Below are positions 52,030-61,195 of a stretch of DNA of 64,000 nt, piece after piece. A program made the translations under genes and the position numbers. The first letter of the stretch is position 1. Each line of letters starts with the position of its first letter. A model generated the notes under the pieces. The model was given only the letters and a program-made list of their open reading frames with translations, was not told where the DNA came from and searched no databases. Source of the stretch: Alitabrizicola rongguiensis (lineage in GTDB: Bacteria > Pseudomonadota > Alphaproteobacteria > Rhodobacterales > Rhodobacteraceae); the NCBI RefSeq assembly GCF_021491355.1, contig NZ_JAKENF010000003.1, positions 62,001 to 126,000 of the forward strand. Direction: 5' to 3'.

Positions 52030-53400
52030 CTATGGCGCAATGTTCTGATTGACCCTGAATAGATTGCCGGGGTCGAAACGACGCTTCAACTGGACGAGAC
52101 GATCGTAATTGCTGCCATAGTTGGCCCGAACGCGCGAACTGTCGTCGTCGTCCATGAAGTTTACATAGCCGCCGACCTCGGAGTGCGGCGCGATCGCATC
52201 TGAATAGTCCTTTACCCATTTCGTGTCGACGTCATCCTGCGCCGGATCCGTCGATGCTGAAATGATCACCATCGAGAAGTTCGCGTCCCTATGCCCGAAG
52301 GCAGAGGCATCCGAAGCGACCCGGTGACAGGCCCCGTTGATCGGATAGAGATGCATCGTCGAGCTGACGTTCGGCGCCGCAGGTCCATGCTGGACATGCG
52401 CAGCAATTGCATCGTCGGTCAGTTCCTTGACGAAGTTACCCTTCCAGTATTGGCGGATCCCCGGCGGAAAAAGACCGTCGAAGGCAGCATTGATTGCTGG
52501 ATAGGGAACCGGACCAACCATCTCGGCCTTTACCTCAGCGACATCGTGGAAAGCTTTAAACTGACGTTCGCCCTCTGCGGGATCGCCGGACCAGCATGCA
52601 ACGATGGCCGCAAACATGTCACCGTGCCGATCTTCAGGGATGAATGGCAGCGGCGGAGCTATCTGGAACGCCGGAAAGGCCCCCATCTCGTCAGGAGCAT
52701 GCTTGATATAGTCGCGATAGAAGCGAAGGATCGTCTCAGCCTCGCTGACCTCATAGAACATCGGTCCCCAGTACACATTCCTGACTGGATGGAGCTTGTA
52801 TTCCAGTGAGGTGCAGACACCGAAATTACCACCCCCACCTCTGATGGCCCAGAATAGGTCTGGGTTCTCGTTTTCGTTGGCGACGATCATTTTGCCGTCA
52901 GCAGTCACAACATCAGCCGAAACGAGATTGTCGAGCGAAAGACCATGTCCCCGTGTCAGGTAGCCGATACCACCACCAAGCGTCAGTCCAGCGATTCCGG
53001 TCGTTGAGATGATCCCTCCAGGCGTGGCAAGACCGAACGCATTCGTCGCGGCATTGAAGTCACCCCAAGTTGCGCCCCCTTCTGCTCTGGCCGTCTTTCC
53101 GTTCGGGTCGATCCTGACACCACGCATTCGTGAGAAGTCGATGACAACCCCGCCGTCATTGGTACCAAAGCCTGGCCCGCTATGCCCTCCTCCCCTGATT
53201 GACAGTACATGACCGTTTTCTCTCGCGTAGTTGACCGTGGTCATTACGTCCCCGGCATTCATTACCCGCACGACAACGGCGGGGCGTTTGTCGATCATCC
53301 CGTTATGGACCGAACGTGCGTTCTCGTAATCTGCGTCACCTTCGACAATCACTTCCCCGCGCACCTGTTCACGGAGTTCGTCTGGTGTCTTGGCACTCAT
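52030..53400 (-). CDS. FAD-binding oxidoreductase with BBE domain
   Basis: 456 residues. The FAD-binding_4 domain has SIRGGGHSGPGFGTNDGG (His likely attached to the flavin), then GIAGLTLGGGIGYLTRGHGLSLDNL and RGGGGNFGVCTSLEY. A BBE domain closes with VRANYGSNYDRLVQLKRRFDPGNLFRVNQNI. No Cys is present in the second flavin-link position, so bicovalent attachment is unlikely. A box AGGAGGAAGAC precedes the ATG. No signal peptide is seen. The family oxidises sugars, alkaloids and similar alcohols; the substrate is unknown. Codon and base use looks less GC-rich than in neighbours. Confidence 0.88.
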   Translation of the reverse strand: MSAKTPDELREQVRGEVIVEGDADYENARSVHNGMIDKRPAVVVRVMNAGDVMTTVNYARENGHVLSIRGGGHSGPGFGTNDGGVVIDFSRMRGVRIDPNGKTARAEGGATWGDFNAATNAFGLATPGGIISTTGIAGLTLGGGIGYLTRGHGLSLDNLVSADVVTADGKMIVANENENPDLFWAIRGGGGNFGVCTSLEYKLHPVRNVYWGPMFYEVSEAETILRFYRDYIKHAPDEMGAFPAFQIAPPLPFIPEDRHGDMFAAIVACWSGDPAEGERQFKAFHDVAEVKAEMVGPVPYPAINAAFDGLFPPGIRQYWKGNFVKELTDDAIAAHVQHGPAAPNVSSTMHLYPINGACHRVASDASAFGHRDANFSMVIISASTDPAQDDVDTKWVKDYSDAIAPHSEVGGYVNFMDDDDSSRVRANYGSNYDRLVQLKRRFDPGNLFRVNQNIAP

Positions 53401-54303
53401 GTCTTCCTCCTGAATTACTGTTGGATAGCCGCAATCGGGCGGCCATTGGCTGCAGTGTGCTTGTAAGGCTATGGGATCAGGTAGGTTGCGACCGAACAGG
53501 GAACGTTTGAATTGTTCGCAAGGCTGGGCCCACCAATCCTTGATACCACATTTCGGGAAAGATCGGGCAATTCGTTTGGGCCGTGGCCACTTCCACTTCG
53601 TTAGCGGTAAGCGGGGGTTTCGGGAATTCTGAGGCCAGTTCGCCGTCAGCTCTCCCGCGGGTTAGAATACTCCACCCATTCCATCCACTGAGCCTGAGCA
53701 GGACGAAGAGACTAAGTGTCAGTGAAAGATCCAAAAGAGATACGCACAGAAGGTGAGAGGAAGGCAGCCCCCTTTACCCTCCCTTGCCAACCGACAAGGT
53801 ACCACGGCTGCTCCCACATTCTTCTCCCACCACTTAAGACGCGAGAAATACCCATCGCATCTAGAAGCTTGTCTCCAGGCCTCGAAGTCCAAGGCACGAT
53901 CGCGGGGGTGACGAGCTGACGAACTCATCCAGACACGACCCCGACGCGGAGACCGGTAACGGCCGGCCTTGCCGCCGGTGCTGTAAACCAGCGGGTACGA
54001 AGCACCGTCTGATCCGCCAAGGACGATGGCGCGCCCGTCGATCCTGACCTGCGGCTCAGAGGAACGGACAATCTTTTCGTGGTCGATTCCTCGGTCCTGC
54101 CCGGCCTTACCGCGGGCCCGATCCATGCCGCCGTCCTTGCCTTGGCCGAAACCTTCGCGCGCCACAGGCTGGCCGGTGGGGCGGGGCAGTGAGGCGCTCA
54201 CCGCCGCCGGCAATCCGATTGGTCACGCACGATCCGAGCTGGCAGTCGGACATGTCTTGAGTTCAATGGACGTGTGTCGTGGCAGGGTTCCGCCCCTGAA
54301 CGC
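53401..54303. other. Decayed region without intact genes
   Basis: About 900 nt with many stops in all frames. The one recognisable trace is the GMC oxidoreductase tail at 54013-54192. The rest, including a large minus-strand open frame across the same bases, shows no family motif. Lower GC and the gene remnant suggest a region of past insertion and loss. Confidence 0.55.
54013..54192 (+). pseudogene. Remnant of GMC oxidoreductase C-terminus
   Basis: In one plus-strand frame, after a stop at 54010, the sequence reads GAPVDPDLRLRGTDNLFVVD then SSVLPGLTAGPIHAAVLALA and stops at 54190-54192. This is the conserved C-terminal block of GMC oxidoreductases (choline/glucose dehydrogenase type), where the segment DPDLRVxGxxNLxVVDASVxP is diagnostic. 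The GTCxMG motif and all upstream domains are missing. It has no start and is clearly a fragment. Confidence 0.75.
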
Positions 54304-54762
54304 TCAGGCGTCCGACGCGGCGAGGAGCTCAACCTGAGAGGCTGGGGAGCGCGTCAGGTCCTCCAGCGTCAGGCTTTCGATCAGGACGAGATACGACCAG
54401 AACACCTCGGCAAAGACCTTGCGGATGCGGCATGTGGTTTCGTCTGCGCAATCCTCGCAGCGCTGGTAGGACCGGCGGGAGAGGCATTGCAGCGGCGCGA
54501 TCGGCCCGTCGATCATCCGCAGAAGCTCGCTTATCGGAATCTCGGACGGATCGCGGATAAGTTGGTATCCACCGTTTCGGCCGCGGATGCTGGCGATGTA
54601 GCCCGCATTGCGGATTTCCAGAAGGATGTGTTCAAGGAACCGCTTCGGCGTATCCGCGCGCCGTGCGATTTCCTCGATGCGCAGGGCTTGACCGGCGCCG
54701 GCCTTTTCGTCGGCGAGGACCAGAAGCGCCTTCAGCGCATATTTCATCTTCTGCGTGATCAT
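54304..54762 (-). CDS. Rrf2-family transcriptional regulator
   Basis: 152 residues. The winged HTH is visible as RIEEIARRADTPKRFLEHILLEIRNAG and SIRGRNGGYQLIRDP. Four Cys are at 93, 102, 105 and 111 (CLSRRSYQRCEDCADETTC), where the IscR group has three, so an iron-sulfur cluster that senses redox state or iron is plausible. Targets are not obvious; the adjacent small membrane protein gene lies upstream on the same strand but a strong hairpin lies between them. Confidence 0.87.
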   Translation of the reverse strand: MITQKMKYALKALLVLADEKAGAGQALRIEEIARRADTPKRFLEHILLEIRNAGYIASIRGRNGGYQLIRDPSEIPISELLRMIDGPIAPLQCLSRRSYQRCEDCADETTCRIRKVFAEVFWSYLVLIESLTLEDLTRSPASQVELLAASDA

Positions 54763-54862
54763 GTCCCTTCGTAGGACACAGAGCCGCGCGGCTCAATCCC
54801 GAAGTGCCGCAACGGCAACGGAAGACGCTGAATCTTTTGGCAGGTTTCAGTCCGGTACGACT

Positions 54863-54891
54863 GGCCGCGGACCATGGCAGGGTCCGCGGCC
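54863..54891. terminator. Strong hairpin between the small membrane gene and Rrf2 gene
   Basis: GGCCGCGGACC (54863-54873) pairs with GGTCCGCGGCC (54881-54891) around a 7-nt loop. It lies 8 nt past the stop of the 49-codon gene on the minus strand. No T-tract follows, so it may stop or merely stabilise the transcript. Confidence 0.6.
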
Positions 54892-54898
54892 GGACGAA

Positions 54899-55048
54899 TT
54901 ACTGCAACACTCCGGAGGTCTGAAGCTCCGGCGAGGCCACGAAGAAGCTCTTCGGCATGAAAAGCAGCGCCATGGCAGCCAAATAGACGGCGGCGAAGAC
55001 AGCGATCGCCGCCACGCTACGCGACTTTTGCGAGGTTCTGATGGTCAT
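54899..55048 (-). CDS. Small single-helix membrane protein, unknown function
   Basis: 49 residues with one membrane segment, SVAAIAVFAAVYLAAMALLFMP, a basic N-terminus (MTIRTSQKSR) and a short polar tail. A GGGGGAG box lies 3 nt before the ATG at 55048. No family was recognised. It is too short for most gene-finders but the start signals and composition support it. Confidence 0.65.
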   Translation of the reverse strand: MTIRTSQKSRSVAAIAVFAAVYLAAMALLFMPKSFFVASPELQTSGVLQ

Positions 55049-55293
55049 GACTCCCCCAAGTTCGCTGAGTCGTAGGATTAATCTACCAAAGTCATCGTGA
55101 TTCTTCCTCCCTTTTTGTTGGTCATGAGCGGATTGTTGTTCTGCCTTTGCCGGCCGAGGGAAGGAGATTGATCCGCCAGGCCGTGTTCGGCGGCAGGCGA
55201 TGCGCGGTTCGTCACGTCGGAATCGGTGCCGATGCTCGTATAAGGGGGAACGAAGGCCCGCCCGGCATGGCGGGAGCCGAACACGAGGCACAG

Positions 55294-56547
55294 ATGAGCG
55301 AAGACAAACCGGGGATCGACAGGCTCTTGGCGGACGGCCGCAGGAAGCGGCGCCGCTGGTTCTGGCTTGGCGTGCCGGTTGCCGCCCTGCTGCTGGCCGG
55401 CGGCTGGTATCTGGCCGGCGGGCTGGGCGGAAACAGCGCAGTTAGCTATGTGACCGAACCTGTCATCCGTGGCCCGCTTTCGGTCACTGTCACCGCCACG
55501 GGCACGATCGAGCCGATCACCCAGGTCGAGGTCTCGTCGGAGCTATCCGGCACGATTACTGCCGTCGAAGTCAACTACAACGACCGGGTCGAGGTCGGGC
55601 AGGTGCTGGCGCGGCTCGACGACACCAAGCTCAAGGCCGAAGTCGATACCGCCGAGGCTACGCTTCTGGCGGCCGAGGCCACGGTCGAGCGGTCGCAGGC
55701 CACGCTGGACGAGGCCGAGGAGAACCTGCGCTCGATCACGGCGCTCGACCTGCGCGGCGTGACCAAGCGGCTGGACCTCGTTGCGAACCAGGCAACGCGC
55801 AACCGGGCCAAGGCCGATCTCGCCATAGGCCAGGCAGATCGCAAGACCGCCGAGGCGAAGCTGGCGATGATGCGGGCCGATCTGGAAAAGTCGGTGATCC
55901 GCTCGCCGATCAAGGGTGTGGTGCTGTCGCGCGCCGCCGAGCCGGGCCAGATCGTCGCCTCGTCTTTGTCGGCGCCGACCTTGTTCACCCTGGCAGAGGA
56001 CCTGAGCCGGATGGAACTGCGGGTTGATGTCGACGAGGCCGATATCGGCCAGGTCGCCGAGGGAAATGCCGCGACCTTTACCGTCGATGCCTTTCCTGGC
56101 CGCAGCTTTCCGGCCGTCATCACCCAGGTGCGCTTTGCGCCGGAAACCACCGACGGCGTGGTGACTTACAAGGCGATCCTGTCGGTGGACAATGCCGAAC
56201 TGCTGCTGCGTCCCGGCATGACGGCAACAGCCGTCATCACGGTCAAGGAGGTGCCGGATGCGATGCTTGTCCCGAATGCTGCGCTGCGCTTCAGCCCGCC
56301 TGAAACGGCCGCGTCCAGTAGCGGCAGCAGCGGAAATGGCCTGCTTGGGCTCATCATTCCGCGCCCGCCTTCCGGGTCCGGCAGCCGGACGTCAGGCGAG
56401 GGGGCTGCGGTCTGGGTTCTGAGGGACGGCGCCCCGGTTCGCGTTCCGATCACCAAGGGTGACAGCGACGGTCGCCTGACGGCGGTCAGCGCCGAGGGCC
56501 TGAAGGATGGCGACCTTGTGATCGTCGACAGCCGCGAGGGGGCGTGA
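55294..56547 (+). CDS. Efflux periplasmic adaptor, MacA type
   Basis: 417 residues with an N-terminal membrane anchor (WFWLGVPVAALLLAGGWYLAG, about 26-46). The lipoyl-like motif EVSSELSGTITAVEVNYNDRVEVGQVLARLD and a long helical hairpin (about 120-200) with ARLDDTKLKAE lead to SVIRSPIKGVVLSRAAEPGQ. It joins the ABC pump below to an outer-membrane channel. The start at 55294 has a GAGG box. It overlaps the ATPase start by one base (TGATG). Confidence 0.92.
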   Translation: MSEDKPGIDRLLADGRRKRRRWFWLGVPVAALLLAGGWYLAGGLGGNSAVSYVTEPVIRGPLSVTVTATGTIEPITQVEVSSELSGTITAVEVNYNDRVEVGQVLARLDDTKLKAEVDTAEATLLAAEATVERSQATLDEAEENLRSITALDLRGVTKRLDLVANQATRNRAKADLAIGQADRKTAEAKLAMMRADLEKSVIRSPIKGVVLSRAAEPGQIVASSLSAPTLFTLAEDLSRMELRVDVDEADIGQVAEGNAATFTVDAFPGRSFPAVITQVRFAPETTDGVVTYKAILSVDNAELLLRPGMTATAVITVKEVPDAMLVPNAALRFSPPETAASSSGSSGNGLLGLIIPRPPSGSGSRTSGEGAAVWVLRDGAPVRVPITKGDSDGRLTAVSAEGLKDGDLVIVDSREGA

Positions 56548-57293
56548 TGGCGACAGCCAGTCTGTCCGGGGCCGCGCCACCGGTGATCGAGCTTCGCGAC
56601 ATCACCCGCCGCTATGGCAGCGGCGAGGCCGAGGTCGTCGCCCTGGGAGGCGTCAGCCTGACCATCCGACAGGGCGAATTCGTTGCCATCATGGGGCCGT
56701 CGGGGTCGGGGAAATCGACGGCGATGAACATCATCGGCCTGCTCGACCGGCCAACCAGCGGGCACTACCTGTTTCAGGGTCACGAGGTTGGACAACTCGA
56801 CCAGGACCAGCGCGCGCTGCTGCGCCGCCACTACCTCGGCTTCATCTTCCAGGGCTTCAACCTGTTGCCGCGGACGACCGCCCTCGAGAATGTCGAACTG
56901 CCGCTGGTCTACAAGGCTGTGCCGGGGCCGGAGCGGATCGAACGGGCACGCGCCGCCCTGGCGAGGGTCGGGCTGGCCGGGCGTGAGGGGCATGACCCGT
57001 CGCAGCTGTCGGGGGGACAGCAGCAGCGCGTTGCCATCGCCCGGGCGCTGGCCGGGTCGCCCACGGTGATCCTGGCTGACGAACCGACCGGCAACCTCGA
57101 CACGCAGCGGTCGCACGAGATCATGCAGCTTCTCACCCGGCTGAACCGCGACGAGGGGCTGACCATCGTCATGGTCACCCATGAAGAGCACATGGCGCAT
57201 TACGCCAGCCGCCTGGTGGTCTTCGTCGATGGCACGGTGCAGAGCGACGGCCCGGTGCAGGGCGAGAACCTGCACGTGGCAAAGGGGGGCTGA
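56547..57293 (+). CDS. ABC transporter ATP-binding protein (MacB/LolD type)
   Basis: 248 residues. Walker A is GPSGSGKST (about 52-60), the signature LSGGQQQRVAIARALA, Walker B VILADEPTGNLD and switch His in MVTHEEHMA. The GLLDRPTSGHY and FQGFNLLPRTTALENVELPL segments mark the MacB/LolD/FtsE class. It works with the permease in the next gene, which is separate here rather than fused as in E. coli MacB. ATG 56547 shares one base with the adaptor stop. Confidence 0.93.
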   Translation: MATASLSGAAPPVIELRDITRRYGSGEAEVVALGGVSLTIRQGEFVAIMGPSGSGKSTAMNIIGLLDRPTSGHYLFQGHEVGQLDQDQRALLRRHYLGFIFQGFNLLPRTTALENVELPLVYKAVPGPERIERARAALARVGLAGREGHDPSQLSGGQQQRVAIARALAGSPTVILADEPTGNLDTQRSHEIMQLLTRLNRDEGLTIVMVTHEEHMAHYASRLVVFVDGTVQSDGPVQGENLHVAKGG

Positions 57294-57296
57294 ACG

Positions 57297-58505
57297 ATGC
57301 TGTGGGAAACCCTGCGCCTGGCCGTCCGCACGATCCGCCGCAACGTGCTGCGGTCGTTCCTGACCGTGCTCGGTGTGGTGATCGGGGTCGCGGCAGTGAT
57401 CGCGATGCTCACGGTCGGGCAGGGGTCATCCCAGCAGGTCTCGGCCAGCGTGCAAAGCCTTGGGTCAAACGTGCTGGTCCTTCGCCCCGGCAAGCGGACC
57501 ATGGGTCCGCCGACGCAGGGGGAGACGACGCGCGCCTTCACCCTGCGCGATGCCGATGCGCTGGCCGAACTGCCCGTCGTGGCGGCGGTCGCGCCAAGCA
57601 CCAGCGCCTCGGTCACGGCTGTAGCCGGCAACGCCAACCTGACCACGACCGTCACCGGCACAACGGCGGGATACGTTCCCGTTGGCGGCTGGACGATGGC
57701 GATCGGGCGCAACTTCTCCGAAACCGAGGGGCGCAGCGGTGTGCTCTACTGCATCATCGGCGAGACGGTGCGCGAAAAGTTGTTCGGACGCGCCGACCCG
57801 GTCGGGCAGTCGATCCGGGTCAAGGGCCTGTCCTGTGAGGTGATCGGGCTGCTTTCGCCCAAGGGCGCGACGTCCTTCGGGCGCGACCAGGACGATACGA
57901 TCCTGATGCCCATCCGGGCGGTGCAGCGCAGGATGACCGGAAACGACGATGTCGGCAGCATCAGCCTGACGCTTGCCGAGGGGGTCAGCAGTGCCTCGGC
58001 GCAGCGCGAGATCGCGGCCCTGATGCGCGAGCGGCGGCGGATTGCCGAGGGGCAGGACGACAATTTCAGCATCACCGACATGAAAGAGATCGCCTCGATG
58101 CTGACCGGGATCAACGCGGTACTGACCGGGCTGCTTTCCTCGGTGGCGGCAGTCAGCCTTCTGGTCGGCGGTATCGGCATCATGAACATCATGCTGGTCT
58201 CGGTGACCGAGCGGACACGAGAGATCGGCATCCGGCTTGCGATCGGGGCGCAGTCTGGTCAGGTTCTGATGCAGTTTCTGATCGAAGCGGTGGTGCTTTC
58301 GGTCCTGGGCGGCGTCATCGGAATCGCCACTGGCCTGGCGATGGCCTATGTCGCGGCCCAGGTCATGGCGATCCCCTTCACGCCGCAGATTGGCGTGGTG
58401 CTACTGGCCTTTGGCTTTTCCGCGTTGGTGGGTGTCGTCTTCGGCTATTTCCCGGCCCGCCGGGCCGCCAGGCTCGATCCGATCGAAGCGCTGCGTCATC
58501 AATAG
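57297..58505 (+). CDS. ABC transporter permease (MacB/FtsX type)
   Basis: 402 residues. One N-terminal helix (about 20-40), a MacB periplasmic core domain, then three C-terminal helices with the FtsX motif LLVGGIGIMNIMLVSVTERTREIGIRLAIGA and GFSALVGVVFGYFPARRAARLDPIEALRH. It drives periplasmic mechanotransmission to export a drug, peptide or lipoprotein with the adaptor. It follows the ATPase by 3 nt. A strong terminator lies 19 nt past its end. Confidence 0.93.
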   Translation: MLWETLRLAVRTIRRNVLRSFLTVLGVVIGVAAVIAMLTVGQGSSQQVSASVQSLGSNVLVLRPGKRTMGPPTQGETTRAFTLRDADALAELPVVAAVAPSTSASVTAVAGNANLTTTVTGTTAGYVPVGGWTMAIGRNFSETEGRSGVLYCIIGETVREKLFGRADPVGQSIRVKGLSCEVIGLLSPKGATSFGRDQDDTILMPIRAVQRRMTGNDDVGSISLTLAEGVSSASAQREIAALMRERRRIAEGQDDNFSITDMKEIASMLTGINAVLTGLLSSVAAVSLLVGGIGIMNIMLVSVTERTREIGIRLAIGAQSGQVLMQFLIEAVVLSVLGGVIGIATGLAMAYVAAQVMAIPFTPQIGVVLLAFGFSALVGVVFGYFPARRAARLDPIEALRHQ

Positions 58506-58523
58506 TGGGCCCAGGAAAGCGAA

Positions 58524-58546
58524 CGGCCCCCGAAGTTCGGGGGCCG
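58524..58546. terminator. Bidirectional terminator after the MacAB-type operon
   Basis: CGGCCCCCGAA (58524-58534) pairs with TTCGGGGGCCG (58536-58546) around one base, effectively a 9-bp stem with a short loop. It sits between the convergent ends of the permease gene and the beta-barrel gene. Confidence 0.75.
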
Positions 58547-58586
58547 CATCCATTGCTGTCAGGGATTTGCCGGGTTGCGGCAGCGA

Positions 58587-59324
58587 TCAGAAGCTGTAGG
58601 TCACCGCGAAGACGGGGCCGCTCATTCCAAGGTCGACGTTCGAATTGGTGTCGCCCACGTCCTTGTTGACGTTCATGTAGCGCCAGCCGGCCTGGGTCGA
58701 CCAGGCATCGTTGATCTTGTAGGTCACACCTGCATAGAGCTGCCAGGTCTCGCTGTCGCCGGTGCCGCCCCAGTCGGCGAAGCCGTTGACAAGCCACTGG
58801 TCGTTGATCGGAATGGTCAGCCGCGCGGCGATCAGCGGATCGATCCAGCTGGTGCTGCTGGAGCTTTCCCAGGTGGACGCCAGGTTCCCGCCCAGGATCG
58901 TGTCGAATTTCATATCGAAGTAGCGGAAGCCGACACCGGCGTCGAACTGGATCTTCGGATCCGCGGCAAGACGGTAAAGGGCATAGCCGCTGACCGCGGT
59001 CAGTTTCGTTTTGAAGGTCGCATCCGAGAAGAGCGCCCCGAACGGGGTCGACTTCGATGCCGACAGGTCGGCATACATCAGGTCACCGACAAGGCCCCAT
59101 TTGCCGTTCTGCGCGGCGATGTGGCCCATGAACGCCATGTCGAGGGCGTTCACCGTGTCGGCCGGGCTGTTGTCGCTCGACACCGAACCATAGGGCGTAT
59201 CGGCCGTCGCGCTCAGACCCGGAACCCAGGCGTACAACGACAGGTCGTACCGCCAGTCACCAGCGCTGGCCGCCGAGGTGCCCGCGGCAAGCGTAGCTGC
59301 GGCGAGCAGGATTGCAGATTTCAT
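58587..59324 (-). CDS. Outer-membrane beta-barrel protein
   Basis: 245 residues. A signal peptide (to ASAGDWRYD) is followed by alternating aromatic strands such as WRYDLSLYAWVPGL, YALYRLAADPK, FDAGVGFRYFDMKF and WSTQAGWRYMNVN. It ends ...AVTYSF with the C-terminal aromatic residue that BAM recognises. It resembles small 8- to 12-stranded porin-like proteins. A GGAG box lies before the ATG. Transported ligand is unknown. Confidence 0.85.
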   Translation of the reverse strand: MKSAILLAAATLAAGTSAASAGDWRYDLSLYAWVPGLSATADTPYGSVSSDNSPADTVNALDMAFMGHIAAQNGKWGLVGDLMYADLSASKSTPFGALFSDATFKTKLTAVSGYALYRLAADPKIQFDAGVGFRYFDMKFDTILGGNLASTWESSSSTSWIDPLIAARLTIPINDQWLVNGFADWGGTGDSETWQLYAGVTYKINDAWSTQAGWRYMNVNKDVGDTNSNVDLGMSGPVFAVTYSF

Positions 59325-59449
59325 TTCAATCTCCGTCGTCTTGTCAGCCGCTCCGGGCCACCATACAATATTTTCTTCTGTTTTTCAGAGTTTGTCGAGT
59401 GCCGCCGGGCGTTGCTCAGGCCGCTATTTGGCATCAGGCGCCATTATTG

Positions 59450-59478
59450 AGGTGCGCCCGGACGTTTCGGGCGCACCT
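59450..59478 (-). terminator. Terminator hairpin of the periplasmic protein gene
   Basis: AGGTGCGCCCG (59450-59460) pairs with CGGGCGCACCT (59468-59478) around a 7-nt loop, 11 nt past the stop of the 59490-59981 gene on the minus strand. The T-run after it is weak. Confidence 0.7.
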
Positions 59479-59489
59479 CGAGGATTCAG

Positions 59490-59981
59490 TTACTTCTGAG
59501 CGGCTTCGCAGGCGGTCGCCATCTCGATGGCGTCAGCGCTGCCGTCGAGCGACTGCTGGACGATGGTGTTGCCATCGGCGATGAACGTCAGGACCTTGCC
59601 GGTCACGAGCGTGCCGAACAGGTCGCCGGTCTCGAATACCATCTCGACGCCCGGCATGGTGTCGACCTGAATGCCCTTGGCCTGGGCGATGATCGCCGCC
59701 GCGTCATCGACCTGGTAGGCGACGTCGTACTTGTGGTCGAGCTTGAACTCTTTCCACGCGGGCGAGAAGCTGGTGATCGAGGTCTTCGTCGCCTTGTCGA
59801 GGAAGGCGAGACGCAGGAAGCTGCCATCATCGTACTGCACCTGCGCGACGCAGTTGTTGCCGTGGTTCGGGTCGGAGAAAATCTGCCAGGCGCCCGAGGT
59901 TCCGAATGGCACGAGATCCAGCGCGTAAAGCGGGGTCGAGAGGGCCAGCGAGGCCAGAAGGGGGGCGATGATGCGTTTCAT
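59490..59981 (-). CDS. Periplasmic protein of unknown function
   Basis: 163 residues. The signal peptide is MKRIIAPLLASLALSTPLYA. The mature protein has GAWQIFSDPNHGNNCVAQVQYDDGSFLRLAF, with a Cys in the first third and another near the end (MATACEAAQK), possibly joined. No family was recognised, although the layout resembles periplasmic invasion-associated-B-like proteins. The start at 59981 has GGAG upstream; a frame to 60086 adds residues that do not look like protein. It is co-directional with the beta-barrel gene. Confidence 0.75.
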   Translation of the reverse strand: MKRIIAPLLASLALSTPLYALDLVPFGTSGAWQIFSDPNHGNNCVAQVQYDDGSFLRLAFLDKATKTSITSFSPAWKEFKLDHKYDVAYQVDDAAAIIAQAKGIQVDTMPGVEMVFETGDLFGTLVTGKVLTFIADGNTIVQQSLDGSADAIEMATACEAAQK

Positions 59982-60130
59982 GTCTAATTCTCCAGACGGT
60001 TCGATCGACGCGAGCCGGTTATCGGCTCCGCGCGACGTCGGGTCTCTAGCAGCGGAGATTGGCGCAGACTTGACTTCGTGTGCCAAAATGGGGCCGGCGA
60101 TAGGCTGATCCTGCCAGCTGGTGGCGGAAC

Positions 60131-61141
60131 TCAGCCGCCCGTGTGGCTCATGTGGCGGGACATTTGGCCCGTAACCGATTGGCGCGAATAGTCGAAATCG
60201 TGACCCTTGGGTTTGCGGGCGATGGCGGCGCGGATGGCGTTTTCAAGCGCCGCATCGTCCGGGCCGGCGCGAAGGGGCGCGCGCAGGTCGGCCATGTCTT
60301 CCTGCCCGAGGCACATGTAAAGTTCGCCCGTGCAGGTCAGCCGCACGCGGTTGCAGCTTTCGCAGAAGTTGTGGGTCAGGGGCGTGATGAAGCCGATTTT
60401 CTGGCCGGTCTCTTCCAGCCGCACATAGCGTGCCGGCCCGCCCGTCCGCTCGGCCAGGTCGGTCAGGGTGAACCGCTCTGAAAGGCGCCCCCGCAGATCC
60501 CTCAGCGACCAGTATTGATCCAGCCGGTTGTCCTCGCCCATGTCGCCCATCGGCATGACCTCGATGAAGGTCAGGTCGTGGCCTTCGCGGGCGCACCAGT
60601 CGACGATGGGAAACAGCTCGTCCTCGTTGACGCCCTTCAGCGCGACGGTGTTGATCTTGACCCCGAGGCCGGCTTTCCGCGCCGCCTCGATCCCGTCGAG
60701 CACCTGACCCAGCCGTCCCCACCGGGTGATGCGCGCAAACTTCTCCACCTCGAGTGTGTCGAGCGAGACGTTGATCCGCTTCACGCCCGCCGCAGCAAGA
60801 TCGGCGGCATAGCGCTGCAGCTGCGATCCATTGGTGGTGACCGTCAATTCCTTCAGCGCGCCGCTTTCCAGATGCCGGGACATGGCGTTGAAGAAGGTCA
60901 TGATGCCCTTGCGGACCAGTGGCTCGCCCCCGGTGATGCGCAGTTTCTCGACCCCAAGCCGCACGAAGGCCGAACACATGCGGTCCAGCTCCTCCAGCGT
61001 CAGCAGGTCGGCCTTCGGCAGGAAGGTCATGTTCTCGCTCATGCAGTAGACGCAGCGGAAATCGCAGCGGTCAGTGACCGACACGCGCAGATAGCTGATC
61101 GCGCGCTGGAACGGGTCGATGAGGGGGGCGCTGGCGGACAT
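60131..61141 (-). CDS. moaA: GTP 3',8-cyclase MoaA
   Basis: 336 residues. This radical SAM enzyme makes the first molybdenum cofactor intermediate. The SAM cluster motif is CDFRCVYC near residue 25. A C-terminal [4Fe-4S] motif is in [32 protein letters not shown] and TTNGSQL, plus the C-terminal Gly-Gly (MSHTGG), are all present. It is last in a minus-strand operon of MFS, aminotransferase and moaA. Confidence 0.97.
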   Translation of the reverse strand: MSASAPLIDPFQRAISYLRVSVTDRCDFRCVYCMSENMTFLPKADLLTLEELDRMCSAFVRLGVEKLRITGGEPLVRKGIMTFFNAMSRHLESGALKELTVTTNGSQLQRYAADLAAAGVKRINVSLDTLEVEKFARITRWGRLGQVLDGIEAARKAGLGVKINTVALKGVNEDELFPIVDWCAREGHDLTFIEVMPMGDMGEDNRLDQYWSLRDLRGRLSERFTLTDLAERTGGPARYVRLEETGQKIGFITPLTHNFCESCNRVRLTCTGELYMCLGQEDMADLRAPLRAGPDDAALENAIRAAIARKPKGHDFDYSRQSVTGQMSRHMSHTGG

Positions 61142-61195
61142 TGCAAAGACTTAGGCCCGCACCGGAGCGTCGGCAAGCAGGAACGCGGGCGCGGC

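Noticed and set aside
52030-53400. Bicovalent flavin attachment in the BBE-type oxidoreductase
   Set aside because: The His position is present but the Cys in the second link position is missing, so only single attachment is expected.
53719-54213. 164-codon open frame on the minus strand, considered as a gene or recombinase tail
   Set aside because: Its first half is the antisense of the GMC remnant and the second half shows no family motif or start box.
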